Positions 17,564 to 26,957 of a stretch of DNA of 64,000 nucleotides are shown in pieces. The DNA comes from Edwardsiella tarda ATCC 15947 = NBRC 105688 (GTDB lineage Bacteria; Pseudomonadota; Gammaproteobacteria; Enterobacterales; Enterobacteriaceae). The first letter of the stretch is position 1; each line of letters starts with the position of its first letter. Made by a program: the position numbers and the translations under genes. The stretch covers positions 1,612,001 to 1,676,000 of the forward strand of contig NZ_CP084506.1 of NCBI RefSeq assembly GCF_003113495.2. Direction: 5' to 3'. Under the pieces are notes generated by a model. That model worked only from the letters and a program-made list of their open reading frames with translations, searched no databases and had not been told where the DNA came from.

Positions 17564-18642
17564 TATCGAGGAAGCCCCTGTTCGTACCAATGCTTGCTAC
17601 GATTGACAACCTTCACCACCAACAGCATAACAGGGACTTCAATCAGCACCCCTACGACAGTCGCCAATGCGGCACCGGAGTGGAAGCCAAACAGGCTGAT
17701 GGCTGTTGCCACTGCTAGCTCGAAAAAGTTGGAAGCGCCAATCAATGCTGACGGACAAGCCACCGAGTGCTTCTCGCCGACCTTGCGATTTAGCCAGTAA
17801 GCTAAGCTGGAGTTGAAAAATACCTGGATCAGAATAGGCACCGCCAAGAGGGCGATCACCAACGGTTGCTGGATGATGGCATCACCTTGAAAGGCAAACA
17901 GCAGCACCAGAGTCAGCAGCAGAGCCGCGATGGACCAAGGCTGGATGCGATGCATGGTGCTATCGAAGGCGTCTGCTCCTTGGCGCAATAACGCGCGACG
18001 AATGAGCTGTGCCATGATCACCGGAATGACGATATAGAGCACTACCGAAGTCAGCAGGGTATCCCAGGGTACCGTGATGCTGGACACCCCTAACAGCAAG
18101 CCAACCAAGGGGGCAAAAACAAACACCATGATGAGATCATTCACCGCCACCTGAGATAGGGTGAAGTAGGGATCACCATTGGTCAGTCGACTCCAGACAA
18201 ACACCATGGCAGTGCAAGGTGCAGCGGCCAGCAGAATGAGGCCAGCAATATAGCTATCGAGCTGCTCTGCAGGCAACCAGTCGGCAAACAACACCCGGAT
18301 GAACAACCAGCCAAGAAACGCCATGGAGAAAGGCTTCACTAACCAGTTGATGAACAGAGTGACACCGATGCCGCGTACATGCTCCTTGACCTGATGCAAC
18401 GCTGCGAAGTCGATTTTAAGCAGCATGGGGATGATCATCACCCAGATGAGTATACCGACAGGCAGGTTGACCTGGGCGATCTCCATGGCTCCGATGACCT
18501 TGAACAAGCTAGGCATGCCTTGCCCTAAGGCGATACCGATAACGATACACAGCGCAACCCAAGCCGTCAGGTAGCGTTCGAAAAAGCTCATGGGAGCACC
18601 TGCCGCCTGTTTAGCGGTGATTTTACTTTGTGCCGACATCAT
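17563..18642 (-). CDS. acr3: Acr3-family arsenite efflux permease
   Basis: Arsenite exporter of 359 residues with ten membrane segments. The first is within FFERYLTAWVALCIVIGIAL; the conserved LAAAPCTAMVFVWS stretch contains the essential Cys of the family, and FFELAVATAISLFG follows late in the protein. It exports As(III), produced by ArsC, using the proton gradient. Its start overlaps the stop of the preceding small gene (ATGA) and its stop overlaps sigZ. Family assignment firm. Confidence 0.92.
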   Translation of the reverse strand: MMSAQSKITAKQAAGAPMSFFERYLTAWVALCIVIGIALGQGMPSLFKVIGAMEIAQVNLPVGILIWVMIIPMLLKIDFAALHQVKEHVRGIGVTLFINWLVKPFSMAFLGWLFIRVLFADWLPAEQLDSYIAGLILLAAAPCTAMVFVWSRLTNGDPYFTLSQVAVNDLIMVFVFAPLVGLLLGVSSITVPWDTLLTSVVLYIVIPVIMAQLIRRALLRQGADAFDSTMHRIQPWSIAALLLTLVLLFAFQGDAIIQQPLVIALLAVPILIQVFFNSSLAYWLNRKVGEKHSVACPSALIGASNFFELAVATAISLFGFHSGAALATVVGVLIEVPVMLLVVKVVNRSKHWYEQGLPR

Positions 18643-18924
18643 TGTTCTCCTTGTATTGTGATAACGGCGGTTTGCATCAAGCCAATACTGTTTAGCTCCC
18701 GTAGGGGGGACAACCGATCCAGTTTGTTCTGAGGCAGGCTCATGAAAATGCGGCTCCAGTTACCGATTTCGTTGTAAATACGGCAGAACTCATGCAATTG
18801 CTGCGCTTCACTTCCCTCGGATGTTGCTGGTTCGGCAAAGATGACCAATGACTGATCCGCTCTCACTTCGTACACTCCCGGTGTAGTAGCATTGCGCGGG
18901 TTCAAAATTGGGAAGCGGGGGCAT
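18639..18924 (-). pseudogene. small ars-operon gene, probably frameshifted near its start
   Basis: An ATG at 18924 overlaps the stop of the preceding gene (TGATG), the expected coupled start, but its frame stops after 38 codons. The other frame, reachable by a one-base shift at about residue 11, then gives 80 or more residues of ordinary protein (GVYEVRADQSLVIF ... AVITIQGEQ) and stops exactly over the acr3 start. Without the shift only a TTG at 18905 without a ribosome site could open it. No family recognised. Either a recent frameshift or a sequencing error. Confidence 0.55.
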
Positions 18925-19333
18925 CAGGACACTCTCATCAGTTGGCTATCCAGATAGAGGCGACTCAATATCGAGTATTGATCCGACTTGATGTTGATAT
19001 CTTGACGAGTCACCTTGGCCATGATTGCCGCCTTAACCAGAGTCTTGCATACGCCTAACGCCGGCAGCACGCCTGAGGCGAAGGTATCGGTACGACCTTT
19101 ACCACCACAATGGAAGGCCGCCTTCTGGCCATGCTGATAGACCTCAACTACAGCGTGAATGGCATCAAGGAATAGCTCATCTTCGGGTTGCCCAGCATGA
19201 TTACCCAGGGAGATCTGTACCCATTGCAGTTCGGGCTGGCAGGCCGCGCAGCCAGTCGATTCGCACTGTTGGCTATCAGCTGGATATCTTGGGCACTATA
19301 TCCGGCAATCAGTTCATGATAAGGCTGGGTCAT
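18924..19333 (-). pseudogene. Cys-rich ars-operon gene with frameshift
   Basis: Starts MTQPYHELIAGY at 19333, then the frame changes at about 19265-19282. After a one-base shift it reads QQCESTGCAACQPELQW and continues for about 115 residues (LFLDAIHAVVEVYQHG, then AFHCGGKGRTDT) to the TGA at 18924-18926. The C-x4-C-x2-C cluster suggests arsenic or metal binding. It lies between arsC and acr3, 12 bases behind arsC. I do not recognise the family. The gene is broken in this sequence. Confidence 0.6.
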
Positions 19334-19345
19334 AGATAGATTTCC

Positions 19346-19825
19346 TTAAGAAATCTGGTCGGCAATGCGGTCCATTTCGACCTTGAGTTTAGCCTTGTCC
19401 TGTTGCAGTTCGGCCAGTGGCAGGGCGAAAAATGCCTCGATGCGGTCGCGCAGAATACGGTAGGCGGTCATAAAAGCGGCGTCGATCTCTTCATCGGTGC
19501 CGGTGGCATGAGCCGGGTCTTCAACCCCCCAATGGGTCCGCAGTACAGGGCCCAGATAGACTGGACAGGGCTCATTGGCGGCATTGCCACACACGCTAAT
19601 GACAATATCCGGCACTTGGGACAGATCTTCCCATGACTTGCTGAAGTAGCCATCGGTATTGATGCCCTCACGGGACAATAGCGCCAGTGAGCGCGGATGC
19701 ACCTGACCGGTGGGGTTACTCCCGGCACTCATGGCCTGCCATCCTTCTGGTGCCAGATGGTTAAATGTAGCTTCACCAAGGATGGAGCGACACGAGTTAC
19801 CGGTACACAGGAATAGTACGTTCAT
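19346..19825 (-). CDS. arsC: arsenate reductase, LMW-phosphatase type
   Basis: Reduces arsenate to arsenite. The protein of 159 residues begins MNVLFLCTGNSCRS, the anion-binding P-loop with nucleophile Cys7 and Cys12-Arg13, placed directly at the N-terminus as in low-molecular-weight phosphatase-type ArsC. A second Cys pair in SVCGNAANEPCP would carry the relay disulfide, so thioredoxin is the likely electron donor. HWGVEDPAH contains the general-acid Asp-Pro. Start 19825 is preferred to an upstream start that would overlap arsR. Second gene of the operon. Confidence 0.9.
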   Translation of the reverse strand: MNVLFLCTGNSCRSILGEATFNHLAPEGWQAMSAGSNPTGQVHPRSLALLSREGINTDGYFSKSWEDLSQVPDIVISVCGNAANEPCPVYLGPVLRTHWGVEDPAHATGTDEEIDAAFMTAYRILRDRIEAFFALPLAELQQDKAKLKVEMDRIADQIS

Positions 19826-19829
19826 CAGA

Positions 19830-20210
19830 TTAGTCCTTACAGTCACAAGGAGTTGGTAAGTCAAGCGTGGGCAACAACGCAGGTGAACAACTGGAGGCGC
19901 TGCGTAGCGACGCGCATTGTTCCGGATGACCGGAGCAACACTCCTCGGTCAGAAAGGCAATGAGCTCCAACATCAAGGGAATATTGGCTCGATAGCGCTG
20001 GAAACGCCCCTCTTGCACCACCGACAGTAGACCCGCATGGGTCATTGCCTTGAGATGAAAGGAGAGGTTGTTAGGCGCAATGGCTAGAGTCGAAGCAATT
20101 TTCCCCGCCACCATGCCCTCCAGCCCGGCCTTCACCAGCAAGCGGTAGATATCCAGCCGTACGCCGGAGGCCAGGGATTCAAATACGTGTGTCGCAGTTT
20201 CTTTATTCAT
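19830..20210 (-). CDS. arsR: ArsR-family repressor of the arsenic operon
   Basis: Winged-helix repressor of 126 residues. The DNA-binding helices are in IAPNNLSFHLKAMTHAGLL. Metalloid-binding Cys are at the end, in EECCSGHPEQC and the terminal CDC, as in C-terminal-site ArsR proteins, not in helix 3. First gene of the operon arsR-arsC-(two broken genes)-acr3-sigZ, four bases before arsC. As(III) binding should release DNA and induce the operon. Confidence 0.88.
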   Translation of the reverse strand: MNKETATHVFESLASGVRLDIYRLLVKAGLEGMVAGKIASTLAIAPNNLSFHLKAMTHAGLLSVVQEGRFQRYRANIPLMLELIAFLTEECCSGHPEQCASLRSASSCSPALLPTLDLPTPCDCKD

Positions 20211-20337
20211 ACTTCAATGATACAAGAGTTATTGAAGTAATCAATCGAAGTTTAACTCGTTTGGGAATACTGACTCGCTTCTAGCTTAAGTCAGGCGTAC
20301 TGTAACTCACAAAGAAACTACTCTAAAGACGATGCTG

Positions 20338-20729
20338 TTCCCTTTCGAGGGAGGAGTGAGGAGGCTGATTTTCCTGCGGCGTAGCTCATCGTGACATAAC
20401 CGGGTATCGTAAGCCCCATCGGCTGCTGCTGACCTGATTTTTCGGTGGATCTGTCGGAATAGGCGTTTAATCACGAGGACAGGCGTGATGGCAAGATCAG
20501 AATAGCGCAGAGGTCTCCCCCGTGATGAAGGTATTGCTGACTCATACCAGGCCTGAATCGACTCGTCATCCAGCCAGAAAGTGATGGAACCTCGATGGAT
20601 AAGGGCTTGTTGTCAGTGCGCCAGTTGGTGATCCTGGACTTCTATTTTGCCACGGGATTGCTTGCGTTATCAGAGGATGCGTGCTCTGATCCTTCAATTC
20701 AATAAAAGTTCGATTTATTCAATAAAGCC
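20338..20729 (-). mobile_element. IS5-family remnant with internal deletion
   Basis: The right end carries an 18-base IS903-type terminal repeat GATTTATTCAATAAAGCC (20712-20729). Reading inward on the minus strand gives transposase pieces: WLDDESIQAWYES, then RGRPLRYSDLAITPVLVIKR, then, with the catalytic middle missing, IRSAAADGAYDTRLCHDEL and TPPSKG. The second terminal repeat and the C-terminal part are gone. Not functional. Confidence 0.8.
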
Positions 20730-21553
20730 CTATTGAAATGAATTCCTAATCTATCTCACACTATTAAATAAAATTATATTTATAAAATAAATGCAAATTA
20801 GATTTCGTATTATGTGATCTCGAGTGATTTTGCGCGTGTGGCGTGGTGTGAGAGCGCGCGTAAAAAATATGGGGTTTGCTCTTAATGTGGGCGAGTCTTG
20901 TCGAAGATGACGAAATTTCCCAAATCATCATTATCTAATTAGCAGATAATGATTAATCGAAATAATCGGAGAGCCGATACTGAGGGAGGCGTAATCTTTA
21001 CGATTATCCATGTGATGTCGCGAGTTAGGGAAGGGGTAAGATCGCATAGCGATGAGCAGATGGTGAGGACACCGGAGCCTGAATAAGATGCTTGGTTTGC
21101 ATTCTAGCCGTTCGTTTTAGGTCACATCGTTGTATATTTCTATCTAATTGATATATATTAATATTTTCAGCATGTTAAATATATCTTGATGCATGCATTT
21201 TGCTATGGAATTTATAACATCATATCTTACTAATAGAAATAGAAGAAAAAATCACTGAGGGAGATGGAATGGGGAAATGACTCGTTATGGTGATAAAGGG
21301 TCAGTCTGGTGCTGATAATGGCTCCTTTAATAATGGTAAATTCGCTTCGTTTTACGCTTTTCCTCTTTCGGCCTCTCATTTTTACTTTATAGCTTTGACA
21401 AGCTGATGCACTAGCAGTATTTGTCGATGGCGTTAGTACACGATTGAGATGGGTGAAATATCCCTCAGTAGAGAGCATAAATAAGATAAATAAATACCGT
21501 AATGATAAATATATATTATGGCTGATCATCAATCGGTCTCTGGAGGCAAGGGT
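20730..21553. other. AT-rich gene-free stretch
   Basis: About 820 bases, clearly more AT-rich than the neighbours, with no family-like ORF on either strand. It ends with a ribosome site for the amidohydrolase gene. An ORF on the minus strand (21230-21532) is low-complexity and probably chance. Confidence 0.5.
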
Positions 21554-22762
21554 ATGTTATCCCATGAAGCGATTATCGCGGCGGCACAGGAGGTGGATGG
21601 CTATGTCAGATCGACGCGTGGCTATCTGCACCAGAATCCCGAGATATCGGGGAGAGAGTTTGCAACCAGCGCCTTTCTCAAGCAAGAGGTGGGGGCGTTA
21701 GGCTTGCCTATCGAAGACGTTGAGCATACCGGTTTTATTGCCATCTTATCCTGTGAGCGGCCGGGTAAAACCTTAGCCTTACGCTGTGATATCGATGCGC
21801 TGGCGATGGATGAGAGCGAAATGAATCTGGCCGGGAAGAAGCGATACGTTTCACAGCGCGCCGGCGCTTGCCATGCCTGCGGCCATGATAGCCACATGGC
21901 GATGTTGCTGGGCGCAATGAAAGTTCTGGTGAAGTATCGGCATACACTGGCTGGCACACTGCTTTTTTGCTTTGAGGAGGGCGAGGAGACGGGCTGCGGC
22001 ATCGAGAAGATGTTACACGCGCTCTCGCGTAAGGCACCGGATGCGGTCTGGGGGATGCATATCGTCTCTTTTATGCGGTCGGGCACGATCTGTGTCGATC
22101 CCGGCCCGAGAATGGCCGGCGCCGCGTTGATCAATATGGATGTGATCGGACGAGGCGGGCATGGTTCGCGTCCCGATCTCTCCATCAATCCGTTATTTGG
22201 CGCCGCGAATGTGGTGATGGCGCTCGCTTCGGCCTGGGTTAATCGTATCGATGTGAATGAAACGGTTACCTTAGGGCTGGCAACGATCCATGGCGGAACC
22301 GCGGCGAATGTGATACCCGATCGCGTTTCTATTTCAGGGACTATCCGATATTTCAACGTTAGCGAGGGGGAAAGGGCGTTTAACCTGATCAAGACGGTTG
22401 CGGCTCATGCTGCGGCGTCGCAAGCCTGTCAAATTGAGTTTGCCGCAGAGATGAAACTGCTGGTGGGTCCGACGATCAACGATGCGCGTTTATCCGCCTT
22501 TGCGCAGCGGCAGTTAACAGACATCTTTCCTGACGGTACGCTGGTTCATCAACCTCGTTGGTATGCCTCGGAATCATTCAATCGTTACGCTTCACTCTGC
22601 CCAGCCCTCTTTGTCTTTCTCGGTGCGGGTGATGAGGCAGCCGGATCGCAAGCCGAGCATCATAGCAGCCATTTTGACCTGGATGAGCGAGCCTTTTTGA
22701 ACGGCGTTATCGCGACAGTGAAATTTGCTGACGCTTTTCTCAACGGTTGGGGGAGTGACTGA
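21554..22762 (+). CDS. M20-family amidohydrolase (aminoacyl/amide hydrolase)
   Basis: Metal-dependent peptidase-M20D type hydrolase of 402 residues; ATG 21554 is chosen for GGAGG eight bases upstream. Metal and catalytic residues appear in ACHACGHDSHMAML (Cys, His and Asp), EEGEETGCG and WGMHI; GRGGHGSRPD marks the lid/dimerisation domain. Relatives cleave N-acyl amino acids, IAA conjugates or p-aminobenzoyl-glutamate. The transporter gene 16 bases downstream belongs to the AbgT family, so uptake and hydrolysis of an amide such as an aminobenzoyl-glutamate or an acyl-amino acid is likely. The hydrolase is a single chain, not the AbgA/AbgB pair of E. coli. Confidence 0.88.
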   Translation: MLSHEAIIAAAQEVDGYVRSTRGYLHQNPEISGREFATSAFLKQEVGALGLPIEDVEHTGFIAILSCERPGKTLALRCDIDALAMDESEMNLAGKKRYVSQRAGACHACGHDSHMAMLLGAMKVLVKYRHTLAGTLLFCFEEGEETGCGIEKMLHALSRKAPDAVWGMHIVSFMRSGTICVDPGPRMAGAALINMDVIGRGGHGSRPDLSINPLFGAANVVMALASAWVNRIDVNETVTLGLATIHGGTAANVIPDRVSISGTIRYFNVSEGERAFNLIKTVAAHAAASQACQIEFAAEMKLLVGPTINDARLSAFAQRQLTDIFPDGTLVHQPRWYASESFNRYASLCPALFVFLGAGDEAAGSQAEHHSSHFDLDERAFLNGVIATVKFADAFLNGWGSD

Positions 22763-22778
22763 GTGATGAAACAGGCTG

Positions 22779-24275
22779 GTGGATTTTTTTAGTTGGATAG
22801 AGCAGGTGGGGAATAGGATGCCGCACCCTATGGCCCTTTTTCTCTATATTATCGCGATAGTTTTAGCTCTCTCGCTTATCTTAAGTTCTTTGCAGGTATC
22901 TGCCTTACATCCGACCTCCGGTGAGACGATTGCCGTGGTTAATTTAGTCAGCCTGCAGGGGCTGATGCTATTTGCAACGAGCTTCGTGGAGAACTTTCAA
23001 CGCTTCCCTGTACTGGGTGTGGTGATTATCCTAGGCATTGCCACCGGATTTTGCGATAGGAGCGGTTTTTTCTCTGCGGCGATTAAGATGGGTTTATCCG
23101 GTCGGAAAGGGAATATCGCCATCTATGTCATCGCGACGATCGGCGTGCTGAGTAATCAGGCTGGTGATGCTGCCTTCATCCTCATTCCTGCGATCGCGGG
23201 AGCCATATTCTATGGGATCCGTAGGCATCCGCTCGCGGGTGTATTTTTAGGATACGCCGCCGTCGGTGGCGGGTTTAGTACCGCCTTGATCCCCGGAGGA
23301 TGGGATATCATCCTCACGCCGATCTCCATCCAATCTGCAGCCAGTATTCGTCCTGACTTTGACATGCCGCTATTAAATGGCTATTTCTTTCTCTTCGTCT
23401 CGGCCCTGTTGGTGATCCTCTCTGCCTCAATCATTACGATAAAAGTAATTGAACCGATGCTTGGCACGTATCATTTCGCCGAGCAGGGTAACGCAGAGAT
23501 GAGCGTGAGTGAGGAGGAGCGGCGAGGCGTCAGAAAGGCTGGGCGAAATGTATTGATATTTTTAATTATATTAGTCCTTAGTTGTATACCACAGAATAGC
23601 TTTCTGCGTAATCCCAATACACATTCGTTGATTTTTGGCGCCCCCTTGATGCAATGTCTACAATTTATCATCATTATTATTTTTTCCATTGCTGACTTGA
23701 GCTATGCAATCAGTGTTAAGAAGATAAAAAATATTAGCGATGCTTATACGATGATGTCTGAATCGATCGCCTCGTTGGCGGGGTTTATCGCCTTAGCCGT
23801 CGTGATTGGACAGTTTCTCTTCCTCTTCGATAAATCTCATTTGGCGCAGATTTTAGCGATCAAGGGGGGAGGATTCCTGGCCTTTCTTCCCATCCCTAGC
23901 CAGATTATCGTGGTGTGTTTTCTGTTACTGACTGCCTTGATCAATCTGTTTATTGGCAGCGGTGGTACGAAATGGTTATTGATGGGGCCTATCTTTATTC
24001 CGATGCTGATGCAACTCAACATACATCCGGCATTCACTCAGGCGATATATAGATTAGGTGACTGTTCTACTAACCATCTTACCCCGTTATTTGCCTATTT
24101 CGCTATTTTGCTGACGACGGCACAACGCTATGATAAACATACTGGAATGGGGACACTTTTTGCCGCGATGCTGCCGTATTCATTGACCTTTCTTGGCGTG
24201 TTTATTCTTCAGGTGATCGTTTGGATGACCTTCGATCTGCCTGTCGGCCCTGGGGGGGTTATCTGGCTCTCTTGA
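22779..24275 (+). CDS. AbgT-family transporter
   Basis: Membrane transporter of 498 residues with about a dozen hydrophobic segments; the GTG start lies directly behind the hydrolase gene. Typical AbgT features are ERIGNRMPHP-like VGNRMPHPMALF at the N-terminus, GDAAFILIPAIAG, and INLFIGSGGTKWLLMGPIF in the second half. E. coli AbgT imports p-aminobenzoyl-glutamate; other members export sulfonamides. The pairing with an amidohydrolase favours import. Downstream, a hairpin GGGGTAG/CTACCCC (24370-24388) without a T tract may mark the operon end. Confidence 0.9.
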   Translation: MDFFSWIEQVGNRMPHPMALFLYIIAIVLALSLILSSLQVSALHPTSGETIAVVNLVSLQGLMLFATSFVENFQRFPVLGVVIILGIATGFCDRSGFFSAAIKMGLSGRKGNIAIYVIATIGVLSNQAGDAAFILIPAIAGAIFYGIRRHPLAGVFLGYAAVGGGFSTALIPGGWDIILTPISIQSAASIRPDFDMPLLNGYFFLFVSALLVILSASIITIKVIEPMLGTYHFAEQGNAEMSVSEEERRGVRKAGRNVLIFLIILVLSCIPQNSFLRNPNTHSLIFGAPLMQCLQFIIIIIFSIADLSYAISVKKIKNISDAYTMMSESIASLAGFIALAVVIGQFLFLFDKSHLAQILAIKGGGFLAFLPIPSQIIVVCFLLLTALINLFIGSGGTKWLLMGPIFIPMLMQLNIHPAFTQAIYRLGDCSTNHLTPLFAYFAILLTTAQRYDKHTGMGTLFAAMLPYSLTFLGVFILQVIVWMTFDLPVGPGGVIWLS

Positions 24276-24503
24276 GCCTATCGTGCTGCTTGAGGGCGTA
24301 GTGGCCTGAGTATGGTGGAGCAAGGTTGGTATGTGTCCCCGAGTCATGTAGGGAAAGCGACGCATAGGCGGGGTAGTCGCGCTACCCCGAAAGAGATCGT
24401 TACTCGATATTTAAACGCTAGTCCGTAGTGCCGATAATCAAAAGGAGTCGCATGACAGGGGGATATTCATGCGCACACTTAAAAATTGACAGTCATGTGG
24501 CGC

Positions 24504-24800
24504 TTATGCTGCCGGATCAACTTGTTTGAAAAATTGAATATCAGGATCTTTTTCTACAATTCCCTTTATCTCGTTGAGTAGTGAGATAAAGTAGGGCATC
24601 TTACAGTGTTGATCGAAGGCGATTTGATCGATAAATTGCTCTTGGAATACTAAGACATGAGATTTCATCGCATCCTCATATAAGAAATAGCGGATACAGC
24701 CAGGCTCTTGTCTGCTGACCTTGACCATCTTTAACAAAATATCACGCAGAATAGCCTCTTTCCCCTTCTTCGCAGTGAAGGTCGCGGTTAGGTTTATCAT
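24504..24800 (-). CDS. ABM-domain monooxygenase-like protein
   Basis: A 98-residue ferredoxin-fold protein of the antibiotic biosynthesis monooxygenase (ABM) family, like E. coli YgiN/YhgC-type proteins. Features: LTATFTAKKGKEA at the start, QEPGCIRYFLYED in the middle and FQEQFIDQIAFDQH with the conserved acid and His. These small cofactor-less dimers oxidise quinol-like or aldehyde/ketone compounds. It lies 41 bases behind a VOC-family gene on the same strand. Confidence 0.85.
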   Translation of the reverse strand: MINLTATFTAKKGKEAILRDILLKMVKVSRQEPGCIRYFLYEDAMKSHVLVFQEQFIDQIAFDQHCKMPYFISLLNEIKGIVEKDPDIQFFKQVDPAA

Positions 24801-24841
24801 CGTTACTCCTTTTTTATATTGCCGTTGTCGCGGCTTAAAGC

Positions 24842-25237
24842 TTATTGATATCTGCCCGCTCTCTCGATAAACTCAATTTGGTAGCCATCCGGATCGGTGA
24901 TAAAGAAAAATTTTGCCAATACCTGATCTTGTTGATGGAATACTTTAACCTCACCCGGCATTAATTGCGCAGTCAGTAACGCATTATGCGTGGCGTTGAT
25001 ATCATCAACCGTGACGGCAAGATGCCCATAGCCAGAGCCATGGGAATAGGGTGTGCATCTATCCGCGTTATAGGTTAACTCCAACTCGAAACTGCTCTCC
25101 TCATTGGCGAGATAGACGAGAGAAAAAACATCAAAATCACATCGTTGTTTGACTTTGAGTTGTAATGCTTGAGCGTAGAATTTAATTGAACGATCCAAGT
25201 CAAACACTCGAATCATTGAGTGTATCATTTTAGCCAT
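24842..25237 (-). CDS. glyoxalase/VOC superfamily protein, GloA-like
   Basis: A 131-residue protein of the vicinal oxygen chelate fold. Two beta-alpha-beta-beta-beta units are visible; metal ligands matching glyoxalase I fall at His6 (MIHSMIRV), Glu in FELELTYN, His in GYGHLAV and Glu in GYQIEFIER. It may isomerise the methylglyoxal-glutathione adduct or a related thioester. A true gloA is not in the window, so this could be a paralogue. In an operon-like row with the ABM gene. Confidence 0.85.
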   Translation of the reverse strand: MAKMIHSMIRVFDLDRSIKFYAQALQLKVKQRCDFDVFSLVYLANEESSFELELTYNADRCTPYSHGSGYGHLAVTVDDINATHNALLTAQLMPGEVKVFHQQDQVLAKFFFITDPDGYQIEFIERAGRYQ

Positions 25238-25448
25238 AATGGGTTACTCCACTAGTCATCAATGAATATAAGATAAAGTGTTATCGTAGACGTAAGGTAG
25301 TAGTTATTTACTACGCGGGGGACTTTATTGGTAGAGGGCAGGGGGGAATAACAGAATAATAGCGTTTGCCGTCACTAATATCGAGGCTATGTGCGCGCGT
25401 GAGTGAGTCATATGGGGATGCCAGCGTAGCACGTTAGGTGTATCAACC

Positions 25449-25730
25449 TTACGCCGCGTTAACTTGATCGACACGATTTTCGAGGTGAATGAGGCATGAA
25501 CATCTGAGTAGCGAAGAAAAGTTTTTCATATCGATATTATTATCTAAGGCTTCCATATACAGCTTAGAGATAAACTGCCCTAAGGTTTTATTTTGAGAGA
25601 TCGCGAGGCTTTCCAATATTTGCCAAAATTTATTTTCCAGGCGTATGCTGGTGACGTGGCCACAGATACGCACAGAGCGAGCGCTGCTGGTGTAATTAAA
25701 AGGATTTTGTCCAGAAAAAACCGTACACAT
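25449..25730 (-). CDS. ribbon-helix-helix domain protein
   Basis: Protein of 93 residues from ATG 25730, with the arrangement SVRICGHVTSIRLENKFW followed by LESLAISQNKTLGQFIS, matching the RHH_4-type ribbon-helix-helix domain. Such proteins bind DNA as dimers. It sits 210 bases upstream of the VOC and ABM genes on the same strand and could regulate them. A longer N-terminus in the same frame looks non-coding. Confidence 0.7.
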   Translation of the reverse strand: MCTVFSGQNPFNYTSSARSVRICGHVTSIRLENKFWQILESLAISQNKTLGQFISKLYMEALDNNIDMKNFSSLLRCSCLIHLENRVDQVNAA

Positions 25731-25876
25731 AAGATATACCCTATCATTAAACACACTCACTATAACATAGCCATCAGTTATCACGTAGTACCCCAATACT
25801 ACGCCTGACGCCCAGGGTGGCGTGCGGTGAAACGACCACACTAATACTCTGTTTCTTGCTTCTTTTTTCTTATGGT

Positions 25877-25939
25877 GTGCTGAGTGCTGAGTGCTGAGTG
25901 CTGAGTGCTGAGTGCTGAGTGCTGAGTGCTGAGTGCTGG
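25877..25939. repeat. 7-bp tandem repeat (GTGCTGA)8
   Basis: Eight perfect copies of GTGCTGA (25877-25932) plus a ninth imperfect one. Two further isolated copies of GTGCTGG lie just beyond. The array is between the RHH gene and the CigR-like gene, outside any gene. Confidence 0.97.
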
Positions 25940-26254
25940 TTTAGTGCTGGGTGGCGCGCCGAGCACGTTGATGCGTATTCACTGTAGCATGCGATTTGAG
26001 TGATTCGCTCAATAGCGAACAATGCGTGACGCATACACCTCGTTATCGCCAGTGAGCAGAGTGAGCGGATAAGCGATGGAACGGAGCGATCCATGACGAG
26101 GATTGCCGTAATCGACAGGATGCGAAGGCGACCCCCTCTAGCTCAGATGTTTCCGATTTGCTAGCTCCGCGGCTATGTAGATGGCAGGTGAGTGAGTTAT
26201 TCACTGATAAAATTAGTTCAGACATATAACGTCTCTAATAGGGAAGCGTCACCG

Positions 26255-26728
26255 ATGAGAAGAATGAGCTTGATCGCACTGCTAGCAATATGGGGGAGTG
26301 GCGCATTGCTGCCGATGGCGGCCTGTGCTGGGAATGGGCATGGCAACGGAAACGGCCATGGACATGGTGCTCATAATGCAGAGCGCCATGGCGCATGGCG
26401 CGATTCAGAGGAGTGGCAACGCGCGGAGAAGTGGGAGAAAGGTAACGCCCGAGGGCGGGAGGAAACCTTCGATTGGCACGACTTTCGTCGCCAGAGTCGG
26501 CTACTGGGGATCGCGGGTTATAAGCCCTTACCACCAGGGATCGCCAAGAACCTGGCTAAAGGAAAACCGCTTCCCCCGGGGATCGCCAAACAGGCTCTGC
26601 CAGCGAGTCTTGCCCGCTTGTTACCGCGCTATCCGGGACGCGAATGGAACATCGTGGGAAATGATTTGGTCTCGGTGATCACCGGCACGGCCATTGTTGC
26701 CGAGATTATTCGTCATGCGTTTGATTGA
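26255..26728 (+). CDS. CigR/RcnB-like periplasmic protein
   Basis: Protein of 157 residues with a signal peptide ending near AACA. The mature N-terminus is a Gly-His-Asn-rich stretch (GNGHGNGNGHGHG) that could bind Ni, Co or Cu. After an acidic/basic linker come two copies of KPLPPGIAK and a C-terminal DLVSVITGTAIVAEII region typical of the RcnB/CigR family. Salmonella CigR is an anti-virulence factor secreted by a type III system; RcnB modulates nickel/cobalt efflux. Which role applies here is open. Confidence 0.78.
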   Translation: MRRMSLIALLAIWGSGALLPMAACAGNGHGNGNGHGHGAHNAERHGAWRDSEEWQRAEKWEKGNARGREETFDWHDFRRQSRLLGIAGYKPLPPGIAKNLAKGKPLPPGIAKQALPASLARLLPRYPGREWNIVGNDLVSVITGTAIVAEIIRHAFD

Positions 26729-26957
26729 GGGCAACGGCTCGCTGATGGTCATCAAAGACAAGGGGCCATCACATCTACCCGGAGAGCGATCCCTCGTGGG
26801 GACGCGTAGCGTTATATTCTTATATTGAGTTCATGGTGGATATCTGGGGAAAAGGAGATCCACATCACGCGTCCAGATGCGTCATTGGTGAGTGGCATCG
26901 ATTCCCTGTAAGAGACGAGGTAACGCGTTGCGGACACGATGGAAAGATATCCGCTCA

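Noticed and set aside
21230..21532. 100-codon minus-strand ORF
   Set aside because: Low-complexity AT-rich translation with no motif; overlaps the leader of the amidohydrolase gene.
7751..25939. Tandem repeats as possible CRISPR arrays
   Set aside because: Units of 7-8 bp without spacers and no cas genes; they are simple VNTRs.
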